Part shown: one piece after another, positions 34,975-43,290 of the stretch
Numbering within the stretch: the stretch's first letter is position 1
Layout of the letters: each line of letters opens with the position of its first letter
NCBI RefSeq assembly: GCF_001687325.1
Contig: NZ_LZRD01000031.1
Location: 1 to 64,000 of the forward strand
Length of the DNA stretch: 64,000 bases
Source: Streptomyces sp. PTY087I2
GTDB lineage: Bacteria; Actinomycetota; Actinomycetes; Streptomycetales; Streptomycetaceae
Direction: 5' to 3'
The notes under the pieces: model-generated
Database searches by the model: none
Seen by the model: the letters and a program-made list of their open reading frames with translations, nothing else
What the model was told of the DNA's origin: nothing
Translations under genes and position numbers: made by a program

Positions 34975-35019
34975 TGTCCGGACAAAATGTTGACAGGGTT
35001 CCGGGCGGAGGGCTAGACC
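34975..35019 (+). promoter_or_regulatory. iolC promoter with GntR-like operator
   Basis: A -35 box TTGACA at 34990-34995 and a -10 box TAGACC at 35014-35019 with an 18-bp spacer point to iolC. The perfect palindrome TGTCCGGACA (34975-34984) sits just upstream, between this promoter and the divergent iolE-like gene, resembling operators of GntR-type IolR regulators. Confidence 0.65.
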
Positions 35020-35082
35020 TGGGACCGGCCGGCCACCGGCGGGCGAACCGGCGGGGCGATGCGGTGGTGCGAAGGGATGGGA

Positions 35083-36543
35083 ATGCCTGAGCCGTACGAC
35101 GTGATCACCATGGGGCGGATCGGGGTTGACCTCTACCCGTTGGAGGTCGGGGTACCACTCGCCCGGGTCGAGACGTTCGGCAAGTTCCTCGGTGGTTCTC
35201 CGGCGAACGTCGCGGTGGCGGCGGCACGGCAGGGACGGCGTACGGCCGTCATCACCCGGACCGGGCAGGACCCCTTCGGTGCCTACCTCCACCAGGAACT
35301 GGAACGGTTCGGCGTGGACCCCCGCTGGGCGACGGCCGTCGCGGAGTATCCGACCCCGGTCACCTTCTGCGAGATCTTCCCGCCGGACGACTTCCCGCTC
35401 TACTTCTACCGGCGGCCCAAGGCCCCCGATCTGGAGATCCACGCGCCGGACCTCGATCTGGACGCCGTGCGCGACGCCAGGATCTTCTGGATGACGGGCA
35501 CCGGCCTCAGCGCCGAACCGAGCCGGTCCGCCACGCTGGCCGCTCTCCGCGCCCGCAGCGAGAGCGCCGCCGCGCGGGCCGACCGCTCGGCGGCCGCCCC
35601 AGGACGTACGGCGACCGTCTTCGACCTCGACTGGCGGCCCATGTTCTGGGACGGGGGCGACGACAGCGCCGAGGCGCCCGCGCGGTACCGCGAAGCGCTG
35701 GCCCATGCCACGGTCGCCGTCGGCAACGTCGACGAGTGCGCCATCGCGACCGGGGAGCGCGAACCGTACGCGGCGGCCCGGGCCCTGCTCGCGGCCGGGG
35801 TGGAGCTCGCCGTCGTCAAGCAGGGGCCGAAGGGCGTGCTCGCCGTGCACCGCGACGGCACCACCGCCGACTGCCCGCCGCTGCCGGTCGAGGTGGTCAA
35901 CGGCCTGGGCGCCGGGGACGCGTTCGGGGGCGCGCTCTGCCACGGGCTGCTCGCCGGATGGCCCCTGGACCGCGTCGTACGGTACGCGAACGCGGCCGGC
36001 GCCATCGTCGCCGCCCGGCTGGCCTGCTCGTCCGCGATGCCGTTCCCGGAGGAGGTGGAGGAGGCCGTGGCGGCGGGTGCGGTGACGACGAACCTCGCGG
36101 CTGGGGCGGACTCGGGCGGTGAGGCCCACCAGGGCGCTCCGCCCGCTCCGGGCGTCGCGGCCGCTCCGGAGGCTCCGGCCGCCCCGGACGCCGCAGCTCA
36201 TCCCGAGACTCCGGCCACCCCGGGCGATGCGGCCTGTCCGGAGACCCCGGCCCACCAGGGCGCTCCGCCCGCTCCGGGCGTCGCGGCCGCTCCGGAGGCT
36301 CCGGGCGCCCCGGGCGCCGCAGCTCATCCCGGGGCTCCGGCCGCCCCGGGCGATGCGGCCCGTCCGGAGACCCCGGCCGCCCCGGGCACTCCGCCCGCCC
36401 CGGGCGGTGAGGCCCACCGAGGAGCCCCGCCCGCCCCGGGCACGGCCACTCACCCCGCCCCTCCGGCCGGCCCGGGGGAGGCCGCTCACCTCGCCCCGGA
36501 CACGGCCACCCCCAACACCCCCCGCCCCGGAGCCGGCTCATGA
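35083..36543 (+). CDS. iolC: 5-dehydro-2-deoxygluconokinase IolC with repeat tail
   Basis: A 486-residue PfkB-family kinase that phosphorylates 2-deoxy-5-keto-gluconate. Kinase domain (about 1-325): GKFLGGSPANVAVAAARQG (signature 1), LYFYRRPKAPDLEI, VVKQGPKGVLAV, and GLGAGDAFGGALCHGLLAGW (signature 2, catalytic Asp). Unlike other IolC proteins, about 150 more residues follow, a Pro/Ala/Gly tail built from 42-residue repeats such as GAPPAPGVAAAPEAP. ATG 35083 has GAAGGG 6 nt upstream. Stop overlaps the next start (ATGA). Confidence 0.92.
   Translation: MPEPYDVITMGRIGVDLYPLEVGVPLARVETFGKFLGGSPANVAVAAARQGRRTAVITRTGQDPFGAYLHQELERFGVDPRWATAVAEYPTPVTFCEIFPPDDFPLYFYRRPKAPDLEIHAPDLDLDAVRDARIFWMTGTGLSAEPSRSATLAALRARSESAAARADRSAAAPGRTATVFDLDWRPMFWDGGDDSAEAPARYREALAHATVAVGNVDECAIATGEREPYAAARALLAAGVELAVVKQGPKGVLAVHRDGTTADCPPLPVEVVNGLGAGDAFGGALCHGLLAGWPLDRVVRYANAAGAIVAARLACSSAMPFPEEVEEAVAAGAVTTNLAAGADSGGEAHQGAPPAPGVAAAPEAPAAPDAAAHPETPATPGDAACPETPAHQGAPPAPGVAAAPEAPGAPGAAAHPGAPAAPGDAARPETPAAPGTPPAPGGEAHRGAPPAPGTATHPAPPAGPGEAAHLAPDTATPNTPRPGAGS
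36125..36530. repeat. 126-bp tandem repeat in iolC 3' end
   Basis: Units beginning CCCACCAGGGCGCTCCGCCC occur at 36125 and 36251 (126-bp, 42-codon period), followed by degenerate copies to about 36530. All in frame with iolC, encoding collagen-like Gly/Pro/Ala sequence. Confidence 0.85.
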
Positions 36544-37451
36544 CGCCGTTCGCGCCCACCCTCTCCGCGCTCGTCCGGCTGCGGGCCGAGCGGCCCGAAG
36601 CCGTTGCCGAGGCCGCCGCGCGGCGGAAGCGGCGGCGGCTGATCCGGCAGCCCGGCGAACAGTTGATGATCATCGCGGCCGATCACCCCGCGCGCGGCGC
36701 GCTCGCCGTGGGGGACCGGTCCCTCGCCATGGCCAACCGCTTCGAGCTGCTGGAACGGCTCTGCCTCGCCCTCTCCCGCCCCGGCGTCGACGGCGTGCTC
36801 GCATCGGCCGACGTGCTGGACGACCTCCTCCTGCTCGGAGCCCTGGAGGACAAGGTCGTCATGGGCTCCATGAACCGCGGCGGCCTCGCGGGCGCGGCCT
36901 TCGAGCTCGACGACCGGTTCACCGGCTACCGCCCCGACGACCTGGTCCGGCAGGGGTTCGACGCCGGGAAGCTGCTGCTCCGCATCGACCACGACGACCC
37001 CGGTTCGCTGGACACCCTGCACACCGCCGCCCGGACCATCGACGCGATGGCCGCCCACCGGCTGCCCGTCTTCGTCGAGCCGTTCCTCTGCCGCCGCGTC
37101 GACGGCCGCCTCCGCAACGACCTCGGGGCCGCCGCCGTGGCCACCTCCATCGCCATCGCGTCGGGCCTCGCCGGGACCTCCGCGTACACCTGGCTGAAGG
37201 TGCCCGTCACCGACGACCCCGACGCCATGGGCCGGGCGATGGAGGCCTCCACCCTGCCCGCCGTCCTGCTCGGCGGCGAGGTCGGCGACGACCAGGACGC
37301 CGCGTACGGGAAGTGGCGCGACGCGCTGCGGCTGCCCACCGTACGGGGGCTGGTCGTGGGGCGCTCGCTGCTCTATCCGGCCGACGGGGACGTGACGACC
37401 GCCGTCGACACCGCCGTATCGCTGCTCCAGCCGGGTAGGGAAGGGCCATGA
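36540..37451 (+). CDS. Cgl0159-type (beta/alpha)8 aldolase of inositol catabolism
   Basis: A 303-residue class I aldolase-like protein resembling the Cgl0159 family found in actinobacterial iol operons. Segments: EQLMIIAADHPARGALAVGD, DKVVMGSMNRGGLAGAAFEL, TSAYTWLKVPV (candidate Schiff-base Lys) and VVGRSLLYPADGDV. It likely cleaves 2-deoxy-5-keto-gluconate-6-phosphate to malonate semialdehyde and DHAP in place of IolJ. Coupled by ATGA overlap to both iolC and iolB. Confidence 0.85.
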   Translation: MTPFAPTLSALVRLRAERPEAVAEAAARRKRRRLIRQPGEQLMIIAADHPARGALAVGDRSLAMANRFELLERLCLALSRPGVDGVLASADVLDDLLLLGALEDKVVMGSMNRGGLAGAAFELDDRFTGYRPDDLVRQGFDAGKLLLRIDHDDPGSLDTLHTAARTIDAMAAHRLPVFVEPFLCRRVDGRLRNDLGAAAVATSIAIASGLAGTSAYTWLKVPVTDDPDAMGRAMEASTLPAVLLGGEVGDDQDAAYGKWRDALRLPTVRGLVVGRSLLYPADGDVTTAVDTAVSLLQPGREGP

Positions 37452-38383
37452 CGACGGATCACCCCGACCCGGGGCAGCGCCAGGGACAGCACCACAACCG
37501 GCACCGGTTCCACCTGCCGGCCGGCAGCGCCGCGCCCGGGGCGTACGCCGTCGACATCGATCCCGGACGGGCCGGCTGGGACCGTTCCGCCCTGCGGGTG
37601 CTGGAGCTGGAACCGGGCGGTGTTCACACGCTCGTCACCGGGGACAGCGAATGGGTCGTCCTGCCGTTGGCCGGTGGCTGTACGGTGCGTATCGCAGGTG
37701 AGACCTTTGAACTGCGGGGCCGGGAGAGCGTGTTCAGCGGGGTCTCCGACTTCGCCTACGTACCGCGCGACGCCCACGCACAGATCGCCTCCGGCGCAGG
37801 AGGCCGCTTCGCCCTGGCAGGAGCGAAGTGCGAGCGACGACTCCCCGCTCGCTACGGCCCCGCGCCGGAGGTACCCGTCGAGCTGCGCGGTTCCGGGACC
37901 TGCTCCCGCCAGGTGAACAACTTCGCCGCCGCCGACACCTTCGACTGCGACCGGCTGATCGCCGTCGAGGTCCTCACCCCCGGCGGCAACTGGTCCTCCT
38001 ACCCGCCCCACAAACACGACGAGCACGTGCCGGGCGAGGAGTGCGAACTGGAGGAGATCTACTACTTCGAGGTGCAGGACGGCGGGCTCGGCTACCACCG
38101 CGTCTCCCCGTCGCGCGACGGCGGTACGGACGTCCTCGCCGAAGTCCGTACAGGCGACGTGGTCCTCATCCCCGACGGCTGGCACGGCCCGTCCATCGCC
38201 CCGCCCGGCCGGACGCTGTACTACCTGAACGTGATGGCCGGGCCGGGGGAGGAGCGCGCCTGGCTGATCCGCGACCATCCCGACCACCGGTGGATCCGCG
38301 ACACCTGGCCGGACGAGCCGATCGACGCCAGACTCCCGCTCTACACGGCGCATCCGTCGCCCGGCCCGGAGGTAACGCCTTGA
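37448..38383 (+). CDS. iolB: 5-deoxy-glucuronate isomerase IolB
   Basis: A 311-residue bicupin isomerase converting 5-deoxy-glucuronate to 2-deoxy-5-keto-gluconate. Cupin metal ligands are visible in SYPPHKHDEHVPGEECELEE and IPDGWHGPS. Earlier segments include EWVVLPLAGGCTVRI and CSRQVNNFAAADTFDCDRLI. ATG overlaps the previous stop; its own stop overlaps the TTG of iolD. Confidence 0.94.
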   Translation: MTTDHPDPGQRQGQHHNRHRFHLPAGSAAPGAYAVDIDPGRAGWDRSALRVLELEPGGVHTLVTGDSEWVVLPLAGGCTVRIAGETFELRGRESVFSGVSDFAYVPRDAHAQIASGAGGRFALAGAKCERRLPARYGPAPEVPVELRGSGTCSRQVNNFAAADTFDCDRLIAVEVLTPGGNWSSYPPHKHDEHVPGEECELEEIYYFEVQDGGLGYHRVSPSRDGGTDVLAEVRTGDVVLIPDGWHGPSIAPPGRTLYYLNVMAGPGEERAWLIRDHPDHRWIRDTWPDEPIDARLPLYTAHPSPGPEVTP

Positions 38384-40482
38384 GCCCGAAGAGCCCCGCG
38401 AGCCATACGAGCCCCGCCGGCCCCACCGGCCCTGCCAGCCCCGCGAGCCATACGAGCCCCACCGGCCCCACCAGCCCCGCGACCCCTGTCAGCCCCACGA
38501 GCCCCGCCAGTCCCGCGAGCCCGAAGAGCCACACCCCCGCCCCCACCCGCCGTCTGACCACCGCTCAGGCCCTGGTCGCCTTCCTGGCCCGGCAGTACAC
38601 CGAGCGCGACGGCCGCCGGCAGCGGCTGATCAGCGCCACCTGGGGCATCTTCGGCCACGGCAACGTCGCGGGCATCGGCCAGGCACTCGTGGAAGCGGCG
38701 GCGGGCGGCGGCCCCGGCGGAACCGCCCACGGCACCGGAAACGGGGCCGGACACCGCATGCCCTACCTCCAGGGCCGCAACGAACAGGCCATGGTGCACG
38801 CGGCCGTGGGGTACGCCCGGCAGTCCGGCCGGCTCTCCGCCCAGGCGGTGACCACCTCCATCGGCCCGGGCGCCACCAACCTCGTCACCGGGGCCGCCCT
38901 CGCCACGATCAACCGGCTGCCCGTCCTGCTCCTGCCCGGCGACACCTTCGCGACCCGGCCCGCCGACCCCGTACTGCAACAGCTCGAAGTGCCGTACGCC
39001 GGTGACGTGTCCGTCAACGACTGTCTGCGGCCGGTCTCGCGCTACTTCGACCGGATCACCCGGCCGGAGGCGCTGATTCCGGCCGCTCTCCAGGCGATGC
39101 GGGTCCTCGCCGACCCCGCCGAGACCGGGGCCGTGACGCTCGCGCTGCCGCAGGACGTGCAGGCGGAGGCGTACGACTGGCCGGAGGAGTTCTTCGCCGA
39201 GCGCGACTGGCACATCCGCAGGCCTGCCCCCGACACGCACGAACTGGACGCGGCGGTACGGGCGATCCGCTCCGCCCGCCGCCCCCTCATCGTCGCGGGC
39301 GGCGGGGTCCGGCACAGCGCCGCCGAGGAGACGCTCGCCGCGTTCACCGCCGCGACCCGCATCCCGGTCGCCTCCACCCAGGCGGGCAAGGGCGCGCTCC
39401 GCCACGACCACCCGGCCGACGTCGGCGGCATCGGCCACACCGGCACCGCCACGGCAGACGACCTGGCCCGCACCGCCGACCTGGTGATCGGCATCGGCAC
39501 CCGCTTCTCCGACTTCACCACCGCCTCCGGCACCCTCTTCTCGAACCCGGCCGTCCGCTTCCTCCACCTCAACATCGCCGCCTTCGACGCCCACAAGCTG
39601 GCCGCCCTCCCCCTGGTCGCCGACGCCCGCGCGGGCCTTGAGGCGCTCACGGCCGCCCTCGCCGGACGCGGATACCGGGTCGATCCGGCGTACGAGACGG
39701 AGTACGCCGGCGCGAAGGAGGCGTGGGAGGAACGGGTCGAGGCATCCTTCGCCACCCCCGACCCCACCGCGCGCCCCACCCAGGCCCAGGTCCTGGGCCT
39801 GCTCGACACCCTGGTCACCGAGGAGGACATCCTCATCAACGCCGCGGGCTCCCTCCCCGGCGACCTGCACAAACTCTGGCGGACCCGCTCCCGCGACCAG
39901 TACCACGTGGAGTACGGCTACTCCTGCATGGGCTACGAGATCCCGGCGGCGATCGGCGTCCTGCTCGCCGCCGGAACCCAACAGCGGACCCGCCCCGTCT
40001 GGGCCCTGGTGGGCGACGGCACGTACCTGATGAACCCCACCGAGATCGTCACCGCGGTACAGGAGAATCTCCCCCTCAAACTGCTGATCCTCCAGAACCA
40101 CGGGTACGCCTCCATCGGCGGCCTCTCCGAGTCGGTCGGCGCCGAACGCTTCGGCACCGCCTACCGCCACCGCGACGCCGACGGCGGTTTCACCGGCCCG
40201 CCGCTCCCCGTCGACCTGGCCGCCAACGCGGCCTCCCTCGGTCTGCGGGTCCTGCGCGCCACCACGGTCGACGACCTGCGCAAAGCCCTCTCCGAGGCGC
40301 GCGACGCGGAGGGCCCCACTTGTGTCTACGTCGAGACCGAAACGCCCGACACAGTGTCGGGCCCCCCTCCGGCGCAGGCGTGGTGGGATGTTCCGGTAGC
40401 CGAAACCGCGAGCCGGCCGGCGGCGGTGAGGGCCCGGGAGGAGTACGACCGCCGGGTCGCCGCCCGACGCCGCCACCTGTGA
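38380..40482 (+). CDS. iolD: THcHDO hydrolase IolD (ThDP enzyme) with repeat N-terminus
   Basis: A 700-residue ThDP-dependent enzyme opening the ring of trihydroxycyclohexane-dione. A TTG start (38380) with GGAGG 7 nt upstream overlaps the iolB stop. The first about 50 residues are Ser/Pro/Thr repeats (SPASHTSPAGPTGPA) not usual in IolD. The catalytic body starts at RRLTTAQALVAFLARQYTER. It has GRNEQAMVHAAVGYARQ (catalytic Glu), TSIGPGATNLVTGAALATIN, and the ThDP/Mg motif GDGTYLMNPTEIVTAVQENL. Confidence 0.93.
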   Translation: MSPKSPASHTSPAGPTGPASPASHTSPTGPTSPATPVSPTSPASPASPKSHTPAPTRRLTTAQALVAFLARQYTERDGRRQRLISATWGIFGHGNVAGIGQALVEAAAGGGPGGTAHGTGNGAGHRMPYLQGRNEQAMVHAAVGYARQSGRLSAQAVTTSIGPGATNLVTGAALATINRLPVLLLPGDTFATRPADPVLQQLEVPYAGDVSVNDCLRPVSRYFDRITRPEALIPAALQAMRVLADPAETGAVTLALPQDVQAEAYDWPEEFFAERDWHIRRPAPDTHELDAAVRAIRSARRPLIVAGGGVRHSAAEETLAAFTAATRIPVASTQAGKGALRHDHPADVGGIGHTGTATADDLARTADLVIGIGTRFSDFTTASGTLFSNPAVRFLHLNIAAFDAHKLAALPLVADARAGLEALTAALAGRGYRVDPAYETEYAGAKEAWEERVEASFATPDPTARPTQAQVLGLLDTLVTEEDILINAAGSLPGDLHKLWRTRSRDQYHVEYGYSCMGYEIPAAIGVLLAAGTQQRTRPVWALVGDGTYLMNPTEIVTAVQENLPLKLLILQNHGYASIGGLSESVGAERFGTAYRHRDADGGFTGPPLPVDLAANAASLGLRVLRATTVDDLRKALSEARDAEGPTCVYVETETPDTVSGPPPAQAWWDVPVAETASRPAAVRAREEYDRRVAARRRHL
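38401..38540. repeat. 45-bp repeat in iolD 5' end
   Basis: AGCCATACGAGCCCC occurs at 38401 and 38446 (45-bp period), embedded in degenerate AGCCCCGCC/AGCCCCACC units to about 38540. In frame; encodes the Ser/Pro-rich N-terminus of IolD. Confidence 0.75.
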
Positions 40483-40556
40483 AGCCGGCCCCGCGCCCGC
40501 ATCGAGCGCCGAAGACCCGAAGCCCGGCCGAAGCCTGAAGCCCGAAGGAGTACGTC

Positions 40557-42059
40557 ATGACGAAGACCGTCAACCACTGGATCGGCGGCAAGACAGTGGA
40601 GGGCACGTCGGGCCAGTACGGTCCCGTCACCGACCCGGCCACCGGCGCGGTCACCACGCAGGTGGCGCTGGCCTCCGCCGAGGAGGTCGACGCGGCCGTG
40701 GCGGCGGCGAAGGCCGCGTACGCCACCTGGGGCACCTCCTCGCTCGCCCAGCGCACCGCGGTCCTCTTCCGCTACCGCGCGCTGCTCGACGCCCACCGCG
40801 ACGACATCGCCGCGCTGATCACCGCCGAGCACGGCAAGGTGCACTCGGACGCGCTGGGCGAGGTCGCCCGGGGTCTGGAGATCGTCGAGCTGGCGTGCGG
40901 GATCACCACCCAGCTCAAGGGCGAGCTGTCCACCCAGGTATCCAACCGGGTGGACGTCTCGTCCATCCGCCAGTCGCTGGGCGTGGTCGCGGGCATCACC
41001 CCGTTCAACTTCCCGGCCATGGTGCCGATGTGGATGTTCCCGCTGGCGATCGCGTGCGGCAACACGTTCGTGCTGAAGCCGAGCGAGAAGGACCCGTCGG
41101 CGGCCAATCTGCTGGCCGAGCTGGCGGCGGAGGCGGGTCTTCCGGACGGCGTGCTCAACGTCGTCCACGGGGACAAGGTCGCGGTGGACGCCCTCCTCGC
41201 CCACCCCGACGTGGCCGCCGTCTCCTTCGTCGGCTCCACCCCCATCGCCCGCTACATCCACGCCACCGCCTCCGCCAACGGCAAGCGCGTCCAGGCGCTC
41301 GGCGGCGCGAAGAACCACATGCTCGTCCTCCCGGACGCCGACCTGGACGCGGCCGCCGACGCGGCGGTCTCGGCGGCGTACGGCTCCGCCGGTGAGCGCT
41401 GCATGGCGATCTCCGCCGTCGTCGCGGTCGGCGCGATCGGCGACGAGCTGGTGGCCAAGATCCGCGAGCGCGCCGAGAAGATCAAGATCGGCCCCGGCAA
41501 CGACCCCACCTCCGAGATGGGCCCCCTGATCACCGCCGCCCACCGCGACAAGGTCGCCTCGTACGTCACGGGCGCCGCCGCCCAGGGCGCCGAGGTCGTC
41601 CTCGACGGCACGGGCCACACGGTCGAGGGCTTCGAGAACGGCCACTGGATCGGCCTCTCCCTCCTGGACAAGGTCTCCACCGACTCCGACGCCTACAAGG
41701 ACGAGATCTTCGGCCCGGTCCTGTGTGTGCTCCGCGTGGAGTCGTACGAGGACGGCGTCGCCCTCATGAACGCCTCGCCGTTCGGCAACGGCACCGCGAT
41801 CTTCACCCGCGACGGCGGCGCGGCCCGCCGCTTCCAGCTGGAGATCCAGGCGGGCATGGTCGGCGTCAACGTGCCGATCCCGGTCCCCGTGGGCTACCAC
41901 TCCTTCGGCGGCTGGAAGGACTCGCTCTTCGGCGACCACCACATCTACGGCAACGACGGCGTGCACTTCTACACCCGCGGCAAGGTCACCACCACCCGCT
42001 GGCCCGACCCGGCCGACGCCCCGGCAGGCGTCGACCTGGGCTTCCCGCGCAACCACTGA
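40557..42059 (+). CDS. mmsA: methylmalonate-semialdehyde dehydrogenase
   Basis: A 500-residue CoA-acylating aldehyde dehydrogenase (MmsA/IolA), converting malonate or methylmalonate semialdehyde to acetyl- or propionyl-CoA. Seen: VVAGITPFNFPAMVPMWMFP, FVLKPSEKDPS, FVGSTPIARYIH, GAKNHMLVLPDAD, and the catalytic cysteine in GSAGERCMAIS. AAGGAG 7 nt before the ATG. It follows iolD by 74 bp and completes the inositol-to-acetyl-CoA route; it may also serve valine degradation. Confidence 0.96.
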   Translation: MTKTVNHWIGGKTVEGTSGQYGPVTDPATGAVTTQVALASAEEVDAAVAAAKAAYATWGTSSLAQRTAVLFRYRALLDAHRDDIAALITAEHGKVHSDALGEVARGLEIVELACGITTQLKGELSTQVSNRVDVSSIRQSLGVVAGITPFNFPAMVPMWMFPLAIACGNTFVLKPSEKDPSAANLLAELAAEAGLPDGVLNVVHGDKVAVDALLAHPDVAAVSFVGSTPIARYIHATASANGKRVQALGGAKNHMLVLPDADLDAAADAAVSAAYGSAGERCMAISAVVAVGAIGDELVAKIRERAEKIKIGPGNDPTSEMGPLITAAHRDKVASYVTGAAAQGAEVVLDGTGHTVEGFENGHWIGLSLLDKVSTDSDAYKDEIFGPVLCVLRVESYEDGVALMNASPFGNGTAIFTRDGGAARRFQLEIQAGMVGVNVPIPVPVGYHSFGGWKDSLFGDHHIYGNDGVHFYTRGKVTTTRWPDPADAPAGVDLGFPRNH

Positions 42060-42144
42060 CCGACGCCCCGACACCCCCGGCCCGCCCGGGCACCCGGCGA
42101 AATCCGGATGCCCGGGCGCTGCCGTCTCCCGCGTCCTGGGGCCC

Positions 42145-42810
42145 ATGAACACCCCGCCCGTCCCGCCCCGCCACCGGATCCGCGCGCTCCACACCACCAC
42201 GACGGTCACCGTCTACCAGGCGTACCGGCCCGCCATCGGCCTGCCCGCCGCCCGCGACGGGCGGTTCCCCGCCGCGTGGAAGCGGGACCGGATGACCTGG
42301 ATCAAGCCCAGCTTCCTGTGGATGATGTACCGCTGCGGCTGGGGCACCAAGGAGGGGCAGGAGGTCGTCCTCGCCGTCGAGATCGAGCGGGCCGGTCTGG
42401 AATGGGCGCTCGCGAACGCCGAACTCTCCCACTACGTACGCGGCGTGCACCCGGACCAGGCCTCCTGGCAGCGCAGCCTGCGCACCGCCCCCGCCCGGGT
42501 GCAGTGGGACCCCGAACGCGACCTCGACCTGAACCCGCTGCCGTACCGCTCCCTCCAACTCGGGCTGAGCGGTGAGGCGTCCCGGCGGTACGCGGACGAG
42601 TGGACCGTCTCCGTACGCGATGTCACCCCGCTCGCCCGCGAGGTGCACGCGGCGGTCCGCGCGGGGGACCGGGAGCGGGCCGCCGCCCTGCTTCCGGTGG
42701 AGACGCCGCTCGACCTCGCCGCGCCGGGGATCTACCGCCCCGACCCGCCCCCGAACTCCCACACCAGCATCGCGAACTCCCCGTCCGCCGTCGCCCCCGC
42801 CGACCGGTAG
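42145..42810 (+). CDS. DUF4291 domain protein
   Basis: A 221-residue protein: VYQAYRPAIGLPAARDGRFP, RMTWIKPSFLWMMYRCGWGT and VQWDPERDLDLNPLPYRSLQ are the DUF4291 hallmarks. Function of the family is not established. The last 79 bp overlap, tail to tail, the convergent GNAT gene, and the final residues (PPNSHTSIANSPSAVAPADR) are low-complexity, suggesting loss of an earlier stop. No clear RBS upstream of ATG 42145. Confidence 0.88.
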   Translation: MNTPPVPPRHRIRALHTTTTVTVYQAYRPAIGLPAARDGRFPAAWKRDRMTWIKPSFLWMMYRCGWGTKEGQEVVLAVEIERAGLEWALANAELSHYVRGVHPDQASWQRSLRTAPARVQWDPERDLDLNPLPYRSLQLGLSGEASRRYADEWTVSVRDVTPLAREVHAAVRAGDRERAAALLPVETPLDLAAPGIYRPDPPPNSHTSIANSPSAVAPADR

Positions 42811-43157
42811 GTGGCGAGCGCCGCCTCGTTGTCGCGTTCCACGCCGACCCACAGGTCGTAGCAGCCCCGCTCCCGGGCGACGTCCACCAGCGCCCGGATC
42901 AGGGCCGCGCCGATGCCCCGGCGGCGGAACGGGTCGTCGACGCCGAGTTCGTACAGGCACATCTCCGTGCCCTTGTCCGGGTGCAGCATCTCGATGCCCG
43001 AGACGAAGCCCGCCGGGACGCCGTCCACGTACGCGATCAGCAGCACATGGCCGTCCGCGGCGAGGAAGCGGGCCGCCCACTCCTCGCGGGGCGGGGCGTC
43101 GAAGAGGTGGCCGGCGGACAGGAGCTCCGTGACGGTCGAAGCGGGGCGAATCTCCAC
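42732..43157 (-). CDS. GNAT-family N-acetyltransferase
   Basis: A 141-residue acetyltransferase, close in length and motifs to AAC(3)-I-type proteins: LYELGVDDPFRRRGIGAALI (acetyl-CoA motif RRRGIG) and DLWVGVERDNEAALATYRSA. GTG 43157 has GGGAGG 5-6 nt upstream; longer in-frame starts exist. Substrate unknown; similarity to aminoglycoside 3-N-acetyltransferase I in the motif layout is suggestive only. Confidence 0.87.
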   Translation of the reverse strand: MEIRPASTVTELLSAGHLFDAPPREEWAARFLAADGHVLLIAYVDGVPAGFVSGIEMLHPDKGTEMCLYELGVDDPFRRRGIGAALIRALVDVARERGCYDLWVGVERDNEAALATYRSAGATADGEFAMLVWEFGGGSGR

Positions 43158-43290
43158 AAGGGCCTCCCGGGGGCTGGAATTCCGTACCGCGTCCGGAGTA
43201 CGGGGGAGGCGCACCGTACCTCTCAGGGAGGCCGCGCACGTCACCCTGGAGGCACTCAACCGGCTTGCGCCCTCCGTTTAGGGTCGAGGG

